Notes under the pieces: generated by a model
The model's input: only the letters and a program-made list of their open reading frames with translations
What the model was told of the DNA's origin: nothing
Database searches by the model: none
Shown here: positions 44,586 through 52,967 of the stretch, one piece after another
Position numbering within the stretch: the first letter of the stretch is position 1
How the letters are laid out: each line of letters opens with the position of its first letter
Translations under genes and position numbers: made by a program
Assembly: GCF_900114785.1 (NCBI RefSeq)
Contig: NZ_FOUG01000013.1
Span: 106,287 to 170,286, forward strand
Direction of reading: 5' to 3'
DNA: 64,000 nt
Source of the DNA: Variovorax sp. OV329
GTDB taxonomy: Bacteria; Pseudomonadota; Gammaproteobacteria; Burkholderiales; Burkholderiaceae_C

Positions 44586-44984
44586 TCAGAGCTTTCCTTC
44601 GTAGGCAGCCCAGGCGACGTGCGATTCGTGCAGGCACACGCGCATGTGTTCGAGGCCATCGGCGTTCGGTCCCAGCTCGCCCTTGGCGATGCGCGCGGCC
44701 AGCCGGTCGAAGATCACCTTGGCCAGGAACTCGGTGGTGGTGTTGCGGCCGGCGAAGACGGGCTCCTCGTCCAGGTTGCGGAAGTTGATCTCGGCCAGCA
44801 CGGCGCGCAGCACCTCGGTGGCCAGTGCGATGTCGACGACGACGTTGTCGGCATCCAGCTCGGGCCGGCGCAGCTCCAGGTCGACCACGTAGGTGGCGCC
44901 ATGCATGCGCTGCGCAGGGCCGAAGGTCTCGCCCTTGAAGCTGTGGGCGATCATGAAGTGGTCGCGGACGTTGACGCTGAACAT
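44586..44984 (-). CDS. Divergent 6-pyruvoyl-tetrahydropterin synthase/QueD homologue
   Basis: T-fold protein of 132 residues. Homology to PTPS/QueD is visible in HFMIAHSFKGE (zinc ligand His14), RMHGATYVVDLEL (second ligand His28), NTTTEFLAKVIFDRL and CLHESHVAWAAYE (pterin-binding Glu120). Key residues differ: the motif normally HGH reads HGA, so the third zinc ligand is Ala30; the Asp-His pair is Asp72-Glu73; and no Cys is at the usual catalytic position. A standard PTPS or QueD reaction is therefore doubtful. AAGGAG precedes the ATG. It lies between the dehydrogenase and glycosyltransferase genes, with gaps of 25 and 2 bases. Confidence 0.85.
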   Translation of the reverse strand: MFSVNVRDHFMIAHSFKGETFGPAQRMHGATYVVDLELRRPELDADNVVVDIALATEVLRAVLAEINFRNLDEEPVFAGRNTTTEFLAKVIFDRLAARIAKGELGPNADGLEHMRVCLHESHVAWAAYEGKL

Positions 44985-45009
44985 GTGGGAATCGCTCCTT
45001 GAAGATCCA

Positions 45010-46002
45010 TCAGTAGTCGATGCGCTGGCACAGCGTATCCGGCGAGCCGGCCGCGAGGCGTTCCAGCACCTGGGGCAGCTGCGCGAAGGGGGCGTGGCCG
45101 GTGACGAGTGCATCCAGCCGCTCGTCCCGCAGCAGCGAGAGCGCCAGTGCCATGCGCCGCGCGTGGGTCCAGCGCGCACGCTGCGCGGTGGCCACATGGC
45201 CTACCTGCGAACTGCGAAGCGTGAGGCGGCGTGCATGGAAGGCCTCGCCCAGCGGCAGGCTCACCGGCTGCTGGCCGTACCAGCTCAGCTCCAGCACCGT
45301 GGCCTCGAAGGCCGCCAGCCCCAGCGCGGTGGCCAGCCCTTGCGAATTTCCGCTGGCGTGCACGACGAGGTCCGCCTCGGGCGCGGCATCGTCAGGCCGC
45401 GCGAAGTCCAGGCCCAGGTGCCTCGCCAGTTGCGCGCGGGGTGCATGGGTGTCGACGAGCTGCACATGGCAGTCCGGCAGCCGCGCCGCGAGCCACGCCA
45501 CCAGCAGGCCCACCACGCCGCCGCCGACCACCGCGATGCGGTCGCCCACGCGTGGCGAGGCATCCCACAGGGCGTTGACGGCAGTCTCCATGTTGGCGGC
45601 GAGCACGGCACGCGCGGGCGGCAGCCCATCGGGCAAGGCATGCACGGCGGATGCGGGCACCACGTAGCGGCTCTGGTGCGGATGCAGGCAGAAGACGGCG
45701 CGGCCCCGCAAGTCATCGGGCCCTTGCTCGACCACGCCGACGCTGGCATAGCCGTACTTCACCGGACCCGGGAAGTCGCCTTCCTGGAACGGGGCGCGCA
45801 TGCGCTGGTATTCGCTCTGCGGCACGCGGCCGCCGAACACCAGCATCTCGGTGCCGCGGCTGATGCCGCTGTGCAGCGCGCGCACCAGCACTTCGCCGGG
45901 GCCGGGTGCGGCCAGCTGCGCGGCGCGCAGGGCCGCATGGCCGGGGGCTTCGATCCAGCAGGCCTGCGCCTGCATCCAGTCCGTGTCGGAAAGCTCGGGC
46001 AT
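45010..46002 (-). CDS. Zinc-type medium-chain dehydrogenase (BchC-like)
   Basis: MDR-superfamily protein of 330 residues. The N-terminal catalytic domain has SGISRGTEMLVFGG and GPVKYGYASVGVVEQGP; the Rossmann motif is IAVVGGGVVGLLVAWL. The 'SGISRGTE' variant is typical of the bacteriochlorophyllide-dehydrogenase-like branch, which lacks many classical ADH zinc ligands. It probably oxidises or reduces a hydroxyl or carbonyl of the pathway intermediate. First gene of the four-gene operon. Start: ATG 46002 fits the family; an in-frame ATG at 46020 is equally possible. Confidence 0.87.
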   Translation of the reverse strand: MPELSDTDWMQAQACWIEAPGHAALRAAQLAAPGPGEVLVRALHSGISRGTEMLVFGGRVPQSEYQRMRAPFQEGDFPGPVKYGYASVGVVEQGPDDLRGRAVFCLHPHQSRYVVPASAVHALPDGLPPARAVLAANMETAVNALWDASPRVGDRIAVVGGGVVGLLVAWLAARLPDCHVQLVDTHAPRAQLARHLGLDFARPDDAAPEADLVVHASGNSQGLATALGLAAFEATVLELSWYGQQPVSLPLGEAFHARRLTLRSSQVGHVATAQRARWTHARRMALALSLLRDERLDALVTGHAPFAQLPQVLERLAAGSPDTLCQRIDY

Positions 46003-46047
46003 TGCCCGAGTGTCCCGCATGCGCGTGCAGGGCGCAGCCGAGGGGCA

Positions 46048-46091
46048 TCAAAAAAAAGAGCGCGTGCCGCCGGAGAGGAGGCGGCACGCGC
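46048..46091 (-). terminator. Strong rho-independent terminator
   Basis: Read on the minus strand: perfect 12-bp stem GGCGCGTGCCGCC-type (46060-46071 with 46080-46091), 8-base loop, then a run of eight T residues (46050-46057). It lies 63 bases past the stop of the DUF4382 gene and separates that operon from the dehydrogenase operon transcribed in the same direction. Confidence 0.92.
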
Positions 46092-46154
46092 CGAACGGGC
46101 CTGCGCCGGGGGCTCGATGATTCCGGCGCAGGCACCCAGCCCGCCTGGGCTGAA

Positions 46155-47348
46155 TCAGGGCAGGCTGAAACTCAGCGGCGGCACGGGGGCAGCGGTGTTG
46201 ACAGCCGCGTTCTGCACGCCGCCGTTGGCGTTGGCCTGCACGGTGTAGAGACCGGCCACGGCCGCATCGGCCGTGAAGCCGAAGGAGGGCGCATTGGCCA
46301 CGTAGGGCGCACGCACCGGCGCGGCGATGGGCAGGTCCATGGCGAACGCGCCGGTCTGGGCGTCCACCGGAGGCGAGGCGACCTCGATCGAGGGCCCGCC
46401 GGCGAGTGTCTGCACCGCCCGCACGGTGGCCGTGGCTGGGCTGACCATGCCACCCACCGGGCGCATGAGCGTGGCGGGTGGATTCACGCGCAGGTTGCTG
46501 CTGCCCACCGTCGTGACGGCCGTGTTGCCGACAGGCACGCCGGTCAGCGCCGCGCTGACGCGGCCAGGGGCACTCACGACCAGATCGTAGTTGCCGGCCG
46601 GCACCGGGAAGAGCACGAAGCGGCCCTGGCTGTCCGGGATGCCGGTCTTGACCGGCAGGCCCTGCGACTGCAGCGAGACGAAGGTGCTGCCACTTGCCAG
46701 CGAGAGGTCCACCCAGCCTTCGACGCGCTGGCCGCCGGCGTTGACCACCGGGATCACCGTGACGACCGGCTTGAGGTTGTAGCGCCCCGAATTGCCGCGC
46801 CGCACCACCGACTTGCAGGCGTCGAAGTCGAGTACCACGTCCACCACCTGGCCGGCGGGCACGTCGACGTTCATGTTCAGCTTCAGGCCGCTTTGCTGCG
46901 CGCTGGGCGTGTCCATCGGCGTCTCGGCGCCGCCCGTGGGCGTGACCGAGTTGGCCAGGGGATTGGCCTGCGTGTTGCCGGCCAGCACCAGGCGCATCTG
47001 CTGGTAGTTGCCCGCGGTCAGCGGAACCTCGCCCAGGGGAAAGAGCACCCCGTTGGTGAGGGTGAGCAAGTCCACGCGCCGCGGCCCCGACAGCGGGATG
47101 TCGACCCAGCCGCTGTCGGACTCGGCGGCGTTGCCGCTCTGGTGGACACGCAGCTTGTCGATGGTGACGTGGACAGCGTCGTAGCCGCAGGAGGGCGCGT
47201 CGGTCATCGATGCGCGCATCGTGCCCTTGCCCAACGGCGCCCCGGAGCCCCCGATGCCGCCGCCCGCACCACCGCCGCCTCCGCAGGCTGCGAGCAGGAG
47301 CAAGGTGCAAGCCGCGACACCCGCGGCGATGGATCTGCGGAAATTCAT
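46155..47348 (-). CDS. DUF4382 lipoprotein with carboxypeptidase-regulatory-like repeat
   Basis: Lipoprotein of 397 residues (signal LLLLAAC, then a glycine-rich linker). The body matches DUF4382: GTMRASMTDAPSCGYDAVHV, VTIDKLRVHQSG, VDLLTLTNGVLFPLGEVPL, GNYQQMRLVL and VVLDFDACKSVVRRG. The next part (FVLFPVPAGNYDLVVSAPGR) is a CarboxypepD-regulatory-like beta sandwich. Function unknown; surface display or cargo binding is possible. AAGGAGAA precedes the ATG, which overlaps the stop of the DUF6502 gene (ATGA). A strong terminator follows. Confidence 0.88.
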   Translation of the reverse strand: MNFRRSIAAGVAACTLLLLAACGGGGGAGGGIGGSGAPLGKGTMRASMTDAPSCGYDAVHVTIDKLRVHQSGNAAESDSGWVDIPLSGPRRVDLLTLTNGVLFPLGEVPLTAGNYQQMRLVLAGNTQANPLANSVTPTGGAETPMDTPSAQQSGLKLNMNVDVPAGQVVDVVLDFDACKSVVRRGNSGRYNLKPVVTVIPVVNAGGQRVEGWVDLSLASGSTFVSLQSQGLPVKTGIPDSQGRFVLFPVPAGNYDLVVSAPGRVSAALTGVPVGNTAVTTVGSSNLRVNPPATLMRPVGGMVSPATATVRAVQTLAGGPSIEVASPPVDAQTGAFAMDLPIAAPVRAPYVANAPSFGFTADAAVAGLYTVQANANGGVQNAAVNTAAPVPPLSFSLP

Positions 47349-48190
47349 TGTTCTTCTCCTTGCGGTGGCGGAGCCGCCGGCTCCTCGAAGTAGTAGATGC
47401 CCATCCCCACGCGCCTGCGCGGCGTGGTGGCGTCGGCGTGCGCATCGTTGTCGCGGGCCTGCAGCCAGCGGTCCAGGCGCTCGAGCAGCGCCTGGCCCTG
47501 CGCGCCGCTCACCCGCCGGAAGGCGGCCAGTTCGGTCTCGGGAATAGCGGCGTACATCACCTTGCGCTGGAAGCGCGGGTCTTCCTCGCCGTGCTCGATG
47601 TTGTGGTCGATGGTGGCGACCAGATCGGCCACGTCCTGGCCCAGGATGTCCATCTTCTCGGGCACGCCGGCGTTGGGGATGTAGGCGCGCGTGCGCAGTG
47701 CCACGTGCTGCTCGCCTTGCCAGTGCACCGCGCCCACGCGCAGCAGTTCGTCGAGCACGGCGCGCACCGGCATGTCGCCGCTGTGGCGCCGCACCAGCGC
47801 GGCGAAACCCCGCTGGCCAGCAATGGGCAGGGGCCTGGGCTCCCCGTCGGCGCCCAGGAATTCCGAGTCGCGCACCCAGCCGGTGATCACGCGGGCGGCG
47901 CGGTTGTAGCGCTCGCCGTCGTCGGGGTTCTCCTCGCTGACGGCAGGCAGCGCCAGCAGGCGCCGCACCTCCTTGCGCGTGAGGCCCGAGAGGATGGAGG
48001 CGCGCGAGATGCTGGGCTTCTTGCCCTCGATGGCGAAGTCTTTCATCGCCACCTCGACGTAGGCGCGGCGGGCCAGTTCCTCGAAGGCGGTGTAGGCCAT
48101 CGAGTGCCGCAAGAGCACCCGGAAAAGCGCCCGCAGCACCTTGCCCAGGGCGGCTTCCAGCCTCAGGTTGAGATTGGATCGTGTGTCCAT
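47345..48190 (-). CDS. DUF6502 family protein
   Basis: Cytoplasmic protein of 281 residues. The start (LRALFRVLLRHSMAYTAFEE), SISRASILSGLTRKEVRRLL and NRAARVITGWVRD are typical of DUF6502, a family with a predicted winged-helix segment in the first half. It is translationally coupled to the DUF4382 lipoprotein. A 20-bp palindromic region lies immediately upstream of its start codon, suggesting an autoregulated DNA-binding protein, which is inference. ATG 48190 is chosen over 48220, which would place the start inside that palindrome. Confidence 0.82.
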   Translation of the reverse strand: MDTRSNLNLRLEAALGKVLRALFRVLLRHSMAYTAFEELARRAYVEVAMKDFAIEGKKPSISRASILSGLTRKEVRRLLALPAVSEENPDDGERYNRAARVITGWVRDSEFLGADGEPRPLPIAGQRGFAALVRRHSGDMPVRAVLDELLRVGAVHWQGEQHVALRTRAYIPNAGVPEKMDILGQDVADLVATIDHNIEHGEEDPRFQRKVMYAAIPETELAAFRRVSGAQGQALLERLDRWLQARDNDAHADATTPRRRVGMGIYYFEEPAAPPPQGEEQ

Positions 48191-48191
48191 T

Positions 48192-48211
48192 TTTGGGAAA
48201 TCTATCCCAAA
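48192..48211. promoter_or_regulatory. Palindrome upstream of DUF6502 gene
   Basis: Inverted repeat TTTGGGA-AATCTA-TCCCAAA, 7-bp arms, one base upstream of the DUF6502 start codon. Its location would let a bound protein block promoter clearance or translation start. AT content here is high relative to the surroundings. Confidence 0.55.
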
Positions 48212-48371
48212 TACTGCCAAAGCTCAAACTGGGTGCAAGCATTCGTTTCCAGGCTGCGCCGCCTCATGGCGGGGGCTTGCGCGGGGTCGCCGCTTTGCGG
48301 GCACACTGGCGCCTGGCCGGGCCCGCGGAACGGACGCGCGGCGGCCACCATCCAAAGCCAGGAGCACGCCG

Positions 48372-49157
48372 ATGTCCCTTGCCGCACCGCCCGTCTTGCC
48401 TTTTGGCCGCTTGCCGCCGCGCTTGCGGCGCTCGGCCCTTGGGGTTGCCTTGATGGTGGTGCTGCTGCTGCTGGTCGTGGCGATGGCCGTGGCGGCCTGG
48501 ATGGGCTGGAGCGCCGCCTACGCGCTGCAGTCGCTGGCGGTTTTCGCACTGGGCGTGCTGCTGGTGCTGCAGGGCCTGGCGGAGCACGCGCCCCATGAGC
48601 GCTTCGGCGCCGCCAATGGCCTGACGCTCATGCGCCTGGCCATGATCGCGCTGCTGGCCGGCGTGGTCGGGCGGCCGCTGCCGGCCGATCCGGCGCCGCT
48701 GGCCTGGGTCATCGTGGTCTTTGCCACCACCACCGCCGTGCTGGACGCGGCCGACGGCCCGCTGGCGCGCACGCAGGGACTGGCCAGCGAGTTCGGCGCG
48801 CGCTTCGACATGGAATGCGACGCGCTGCTGGTGGCGGTGCTGTGCTTCCTGATCCTGCAGTTCGACAAGGCCGGCGCCTGGGTGCTGGCGGCCGGCGCCA
48901 TGCGCTACGCCTTCGTGCTGGCTGGCCGCGTCTGGCCCTGGATCGCGCAGCCCCTGTTTCCGTCGTGGCGGCGCAAGTCGGTATGCGTGGTGCAGATCAC
49001 GCTGCTCATCGTCTGCCTCGGCCCGATCATCTCGCGCGGCACCAGCCAGGCCATCGCGGCCGCGGGCCTCCTGATGCTCAGCGCATCGTTCGCCGCCGAC
49101 CTGGGGTGGTTGTACCGCCGCCGGAGCCGGCGGCCGCACATGGAGCCTTCCACATGA
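48372..49157 (+). CDS. CDP-alcohol phosphatidyltransferase family protein
   Basis: Integral membrane enzyme of 261 residues. It has the complete family motif D-x2-DG-x2-AR-x8-G-x3-D-x3-D, here DAADGPLARTQ followed by GARFDMECD. Such enzymes join a CDP-linked lipid (or CDP-alcohol) to an alcohol group. Several helices flank the motif, two of them N-terminal (ALGVALMVVLLLLVVAMAVA and LQSLAVFALGVLLVLQGLAE). AGGAG precedes the ATG at 48372. Its stop overlaps the start of the yceI-like gene. Together with YceI and the sulfatase-like protein it forms a membrane-lipid-themed operon next to the PTPS/GT operon. Confidence 0.9.
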   Translation: MSLAAPPVLPFGRLPPRLRRSALGVALMVVLLLLVVAMAVAAWMGWSAAYALQSLAVFALGVLLVLQGLAEHAPHERFGAANGLTLMRLAMIALLAGVVGRPLPADPAPLAWVIVVFATTTAVLDAADGPLARTQGLASEFGARFDMECDALLVAVLCFLILQFDKAGAWVLAAGAMRYAFVLAGRVWPWIAQPLFPSWRRKSVCVVQITLLIVCLGPIISRGTSQAIAAAGLLMLSASFAADLGWLYRRRSRRPHMEPST

Positions 49158-49756
49158 ATCGAATCCGCCGCCAACTGATCGTGCCGGCCCTGCTGGCGCT
49201 GGCCACCGCCTTCGCCACCGTCCCGCAGGCGCAGGCCGCGCCGGCCCGCTACCAGCTCGATCCGGAACACATCAGCATGGGCTTCCTGGTCGACCACCTG
49301 GGCTATGGAAAGGTGCTGGGCATGTTCCGCGCGGCGCGCGGCAGCTACAGCTTCGACGAGGACACGGCCACGCTGTCGGACGTGCGCATCGAGGTGGACA
49401 CGCGCAGCGTCTTCACCAACCACGCCAAGCGCGACCAGCACCTGGCGAGCGCCGACTTCCTCAACGCCAACGAATTCCCGCGCATGACCTTCACCGCCAC
49501 CAGCGCGCGCAAGACGGGCGAGCGCAGCTTCGAGATCGCGGGGCAATTGGAGCTGCTCGGGCGCAGCCAGCCGCTCACGCTCACCGCTACCTGGAACAAG
49601 AGCGGCGTCTCGCCCATCGACAAGACCTATGTGATGGGCGTGTCTGCGCGCGGCGCCTTCAAGCGCAGCAGCTACGGCATGAACTACGGCGTGGGCAACG
49701 GCTGGGTCGGCGACGAGGTGCCGCTGATCATCGAGTTCGAGGCCAAGCGGCAATGA
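49154..49756 (+). CDS. YceI family periplasmic protein
   Basis: Protein of 200 residues with a signal peptide (ALLALATAFATVPQAQA). The lipocalin-like YceI fold is visible in YQLDPEHISMGFLVDHLGYG, ATLSDVRIEVDTRSV, LNANEFPRMTFTAT and GRSQPLTLTATWNKS. YceI proteins bind isoprenoid quinones or other amphiphiles in a hydrophobic cavity. Its overlap (ATGA) with the CDP-alcohol phosphatidyltransferase suggests that it carries or senses a lipid made or modified by that enzyme. Confidence 0.92.
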   Translation: MNRIRRQLIVPALLALATAFATVPQAQAAPARYQLDPEHISMGFLVDHLGYGKVLGMFRAARGSYSFDEDTATLSDVRIEVDTRSVFTNHAKRDQHLASADFLNANEFPRMTFTATSARKTGERSFEIAGQLELLGRSQPLTLTATWNKSGVSPIDKTYVMGVSARGAFKRSSYGMNYGVGNGWVGDEVPLIIEFEAKRQ

Positions 49757-49760
49757 GGCC

Positions 49761-51389
49761 ATGAAGGGGCGCGCCGGCATCGCGGGGCAGGCGGCGCTGG
49801 CGCTGCTCGTGCTGAACGCGCTGCTGACCCTGCGCAACGGCTGGCCCGCGCCATGGCCCGAACTGGTGGCCGGCGTCTCGCTGGAGCTGGTGCTGGTGCT
49901 GTCGGCGCTTGCGCTGTGGATCGGCTGGCGCGGCCAGGCGCCCGGGGCGCGCGGCCTGCGCTGGCTGGCCGGCGCGAGTGTCTTCGCCATCGCGGCGCAC
50001 TACCTCGACTCGACCGCGGCCGCGCTGCTGGGGCGGCCGCTCAACCTCTACTGGGATGCGCCGCATGCGATGTCGGTGCTGCGCATCAGCGGCATCGGCG
50101 CGTGGCGCGTTGGCCTGGCGCTGCTGGGAATCGTGCTGGTGCTGGTGTTGCTCTATGCCGTGGTGCGCGCGAGCTGGGGCCGCCTGGGGCGGGCACTGGC
50201 ATCCAGCGGCGGCCTGCGCGCCGGCGTGCTGCTGGCGAGCGGGCTGCTGCTGTGCGTGTTTGCAGTGCATGACCTGGTCGGGCGCGACACCCGCTTTCTC
50301 TTCGCGCAGCCGACCACGCCGGCGCTGGCGCGGCAGGTGGAGCTGCTGGTGGCCGCGCGCCTGCCGGGTGGTGCCGCGCTCACGGCCAGTCCCGAGTTCG
50401 CGCGGCATTCGCTGGCGGGCCTGCATCGGGCCGATGTATTGCTGCTTTTTGCCGAGTCCTACGGCGCATGTACGCTGGACGATCCGGACCAGGCCCGCGC
50501 GCTGGCGCCGGATCGCGAGCAGCTGCTGCGGCAGATCCAGGCCAGCGGCCGCGATGTGGTGACGGCGCGCGTGGTGTCACCCACCTTCGGCGGCTCATCC
50601 TGGCTGGCGCATGCAGCCTTGCTGGCTGGCGTGGACACGCACGATCCGGGCGACTACGAGCGATTGCTGGCCAGCGACCGGCCCAGCCTTGTGCAGCATT
50701 TCAAGCAGCAGGGCTGGCGCACGGTGAACTGGATGCCGGGCCTGCAGAAGCCCTGGCCGGAGGGCGGCTTCTGGGACTTCGACCGCTATGCCGATGCGGG
50801 CAGCATCGGCTACCAGGGCCTGGCCTGGGGTCATTGGCGCATCCCCGACCAGGCGGCGCTGGCCCAGCTGCAGGCGCAGGAACTGGCCGGCTCGCCGCAG
50901 CAGCGCCAGCCCCGCTTCACGGTGATGGCCACGCTGGCCAGCCACATGCCCTTCGTGCCGCTGCCGCCACTGCTGCCCGACCTGGCACATGCAGCCGACC
51001 CCGCCGCCTACACGCCGCAGCAGCTCGAGGCGGCCCGGCGCGTGCCAGGCACATCGCGCAACTACAGCGGCACGCCGGCCTACCTGGCCTCGCTGCGCTA
51101 CACCTTCCAGTGGCTGGGCAGCTACCTCGCAAAGGAAGCGCCGCAGGACCTGGTCACGGTGCTGCTCGGCGACCACCAGCCCTGGGCAGTGGTGAGCGGC
51201 AGCGATGCCTCCTGGGAAGTGCCCGTGCACATCATCAGCCGCGACCGCGCGCTGCTCGATCGCCTGGTGGCGCGCGGCTTCGTGCCGGGCCTGGTGCCGC
51301 CGCAGCCGCAGGTGCCCCGTGCGATGTACGAACTCACCGCCGTGCTGCTGGACGCCTTCGACGCGCCGCTCGCGCCGGCCGCCGAGTAG
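49761..51389 (+). CDS. Membrane-bound sulfatase/LtaS-like alkaline phosphatase superfamily protein
   Basis: Protein of 542 residues with about five N-terminal helices (to about 170) and an extracytoplasmic hydrolase/transferase domain. The domain starts with VLLLFAESYGA (metal-ligand Glu232), continues with PTFGGSSWLAHAALLAG (Ser279 or Ser280 as likely nucleophile) and has a late metal-binding GDHQPW. This layout is like LtaS and phosphoethanolamine transferases, which transfer a phospho-alcohol group. The reaction here is unknown. It begins four bases after the yceI-like stop and is the third gene of that operon. Confidence 0.87.
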   Translation: MKGRAGIAGQAALALLVLNALLTLRNGWPAPWPELVAGVSLELVLVLSALALWIGWRGQAPGARGLRWLAGASVFAIAAHYLDSTAAALLGRPLNLYWDAPHAMSVLRISGIGAWRVGLALLGIVLVLVLLYAVVRASWGRLGRALASSGGLRAGVLLASGLLLCVFAVHDLVGRDTRFLFAQPTTPALARQVELLVAARLPGGAALTASPEFARHSLAGLHRADVLLLFAESYGACTLDDPDQARALAPDREQLLRQIQASGRDVVTARVVSPTFGGSSWLAHAALLAGVDTHDPGDYERLLASDRPSLVQHFKQQGWRTVNWMPGLQKPWPEGGFWDFDRYADAGSIGYQGLAWGHWRIPDQAALAQLQAQELAGSPQQRQPRFTVMATLASHMPFVPLPPLLPDLAHAADPAAYTPQQLEAARRVPGTSRNYSGTPAYLASLRYTFQWLGSYLAKEAPQDLVTVLLGDHQPWAVVSGSDASWEVPVHIISRDRALLDRLVARGFVPGLVPPQPQVPRAMYELTAVLLDAFDAPLAPAAE

Positions 51390-51430
51390 CGCGCGGCAGG
51401 AAACTGGCCTGCCCGGCACAATCCGCCTCC

Positions 51431-52690
51431 ATGCCCGCCACGTCCGATACCGCGCGCCACCTTCCGGATTCGCGCTACGCCTACCTGCGTCTTCTCGTCA
51501 CCATGCTGCTGCTCACCGTGGGCAGCGGCGGCATGTACGTGGTGGCGGTGGTGCTGCCCGCCGTGCAGGCCGACTTCGGCATCGACCGCGCGCAGGCTTC
51601 CATGCCCTACACGGCGCTGCTCATCGGCTTCGGCGTGGGCGGTATCTGGATGGGGCGCCTGGCCGACCGCTACGGCGTGATGTGGCCGCTGCTGCTGGGC
51701 GCCGTGTGCCTGGGCGGCGGCTACATCGCCAGCGGGCTGTCCGGCGGCATCTGGGGCTTCACGATCGCGCAGGGCCTGCTGGTGGGCTTCCTGGGCAGTT
51801 CGGCCGCCTTCGGCCCGCTGATGGCCGACACCACGCTGTGGTTCGTGCGCCGGCGCGGCATCGCGGTGGCCCTGTGCGCCAGCGGCAACTACATCGCGGG
51901 CGCGGTGTGGCCGCCCATCGTCGCGCACTTCGTCGAGGTGGTGGGCTGGCGCCAGACCTTCATCGGCCTGGGCATCTTCACCACGCTGAGCATGGGCGGC
52001 CTCGCGCTGCTGCTGCGCGCCAAGCCGCCGGCGCTGGACCTGTCGGCTTCGCCATCGGCGGGCGGCGTGCAGCCGTCCGCGCGGCCCTTCGGCCTGTCGC
52101 CGAATGCGGCGCTGGCGCTGCTGTGCATCGCGGGCGTGGCCTGCTGCGTGGCCATGTCCATGCCGCAGGTGCACATCGTGGCCTACTGCACCGACCTGGG
52201 CTTCGGCGCGGCGCGCGGCGCGCAGATGCTGTCGGTGATGCTGGCCTTCGGCGTGGCCAGCCGGCTGATCTCGGGGCTTGTCTGCGACCGCATCGGCGGG
52301 CTGCGCACGCTGCTGCTGGGCGCGGTGCTGCAGTGCATCGCGCTCACGCTCTTCCTGCCTTTCGACGGCATGGTCCCGCTGTTCGTGGTTTCGGCCCTGT
52401 TCGGGCTGTTCCAGGGCGGCATCGTGCCTTCGTACGCGGTGATCGTGCGCGAGCACTTCCCGGCCGCGGAGGCCGGCTCGCGCATCGGCACGGTGCTCAT
52501 GGCCACGCTGCTGGGCATGGCGCTGGGCGGCTGGATCTCGGGCAAGGTGTTCGACCTCACCGGCAGCTACCACGCTGCCTTTCTCAACGGCATCGGCTGG
52601 AACCTGCTCACCATGGGCATCGCCTTCGGGTTGCTGATGCGGATCAGGCGAATGGGCGGGCGCAGCGCGGTGCGGCAAGCGGCGACCTGA
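51431..52690 (+). CDS. MFS transporter
   Basis: Major facilitator protein of 419 residues with twelve predicted helices. The motif between helices 2 and 3 is GGIWMGRLADRYG, and its counterpart in the second half is SGLVCDRIGGLRTLLLG. The overall pattern resembles the oxalate/formate or monocarboxylate branch of MFS, but the substrate cannot be fixed. It starts 41 bases after the sulfatase-like gene, so it may be the last gene of that operon and could export or import the product. Confidence 0.9.
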   Translation: MPATSDTARHLPDSRYAYLRLLVTMLLLTVGSGGMYVVAVVLPAVQADFGIDRAQASMPYTALLIGFGVGGIWMGRLADRYGVMWPLLLGAVCLGGGYIASGLSGGIWGFTIAQGLLVGFLGSSAAFGPLMADTTLWFVRRRGIAVALCASGNYIAGAVWPPIVAHFVEVVGWRQTFIGLGIFTTLSMGGLALLLRAKPPALDLSASPSAGGVQPSARPFGLSPNAALALLCIAGVACCVAMSMPQVHIVAYCTDLGFGAARGAQMLSVMLAFGVASRLISGLVCDRIGGLRTLLLGAVLQCIALTLFLPFDGMVPLFVVSALFGLFQGGIVPSYAVIVREHFPAAEAGSRIGTVLMATLLGMALGGWISGKVFDLTGSYHAAFLNGIGWNLLTMGIAFGLLMRIRRMGGRSAVRQAAT

Positions 52691-52741
52691 GTCTCCCTGC
52701 GCCAGGCGCCGGGACTTTTGGTGCGCTGCCGCATGGCGCGC

Positions 52742-52755
52742 GTCACGTCGGTGAC
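52742..52755. promoter_or_regulatory. Candidate operator upstream of liv operon
   Basis: Inverted repeat GTCAC-GTCG-GTGAC in the 277-bp region between the MFS gene and the Liv ABC genes. The symmetry suits a dimeric regulator; no regulator gene is adjacent and no clear promoter boxes are visible. Confidence 0.3.
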
Positions 52756-52967
52756 AACGCGGGGCAGGGTATTGCCGATCTGGCTGCGCGCGCCGCGGCC
52801 CGCTATCTTTCTTCGCCATCAGTGCCGTCCGCGTCCGCGCCCACCTGTGCGCGGCCGAGGGCGACGAGCCGTGCAAGCTTCTTTGTCCCGTTGCGAAGGA
52901 GAAGGTCATCGTCTCGACAGCTGCCACTGCGGCCGGGGAAGCACTGCTGCGCGTCGAAGGCGTCACC

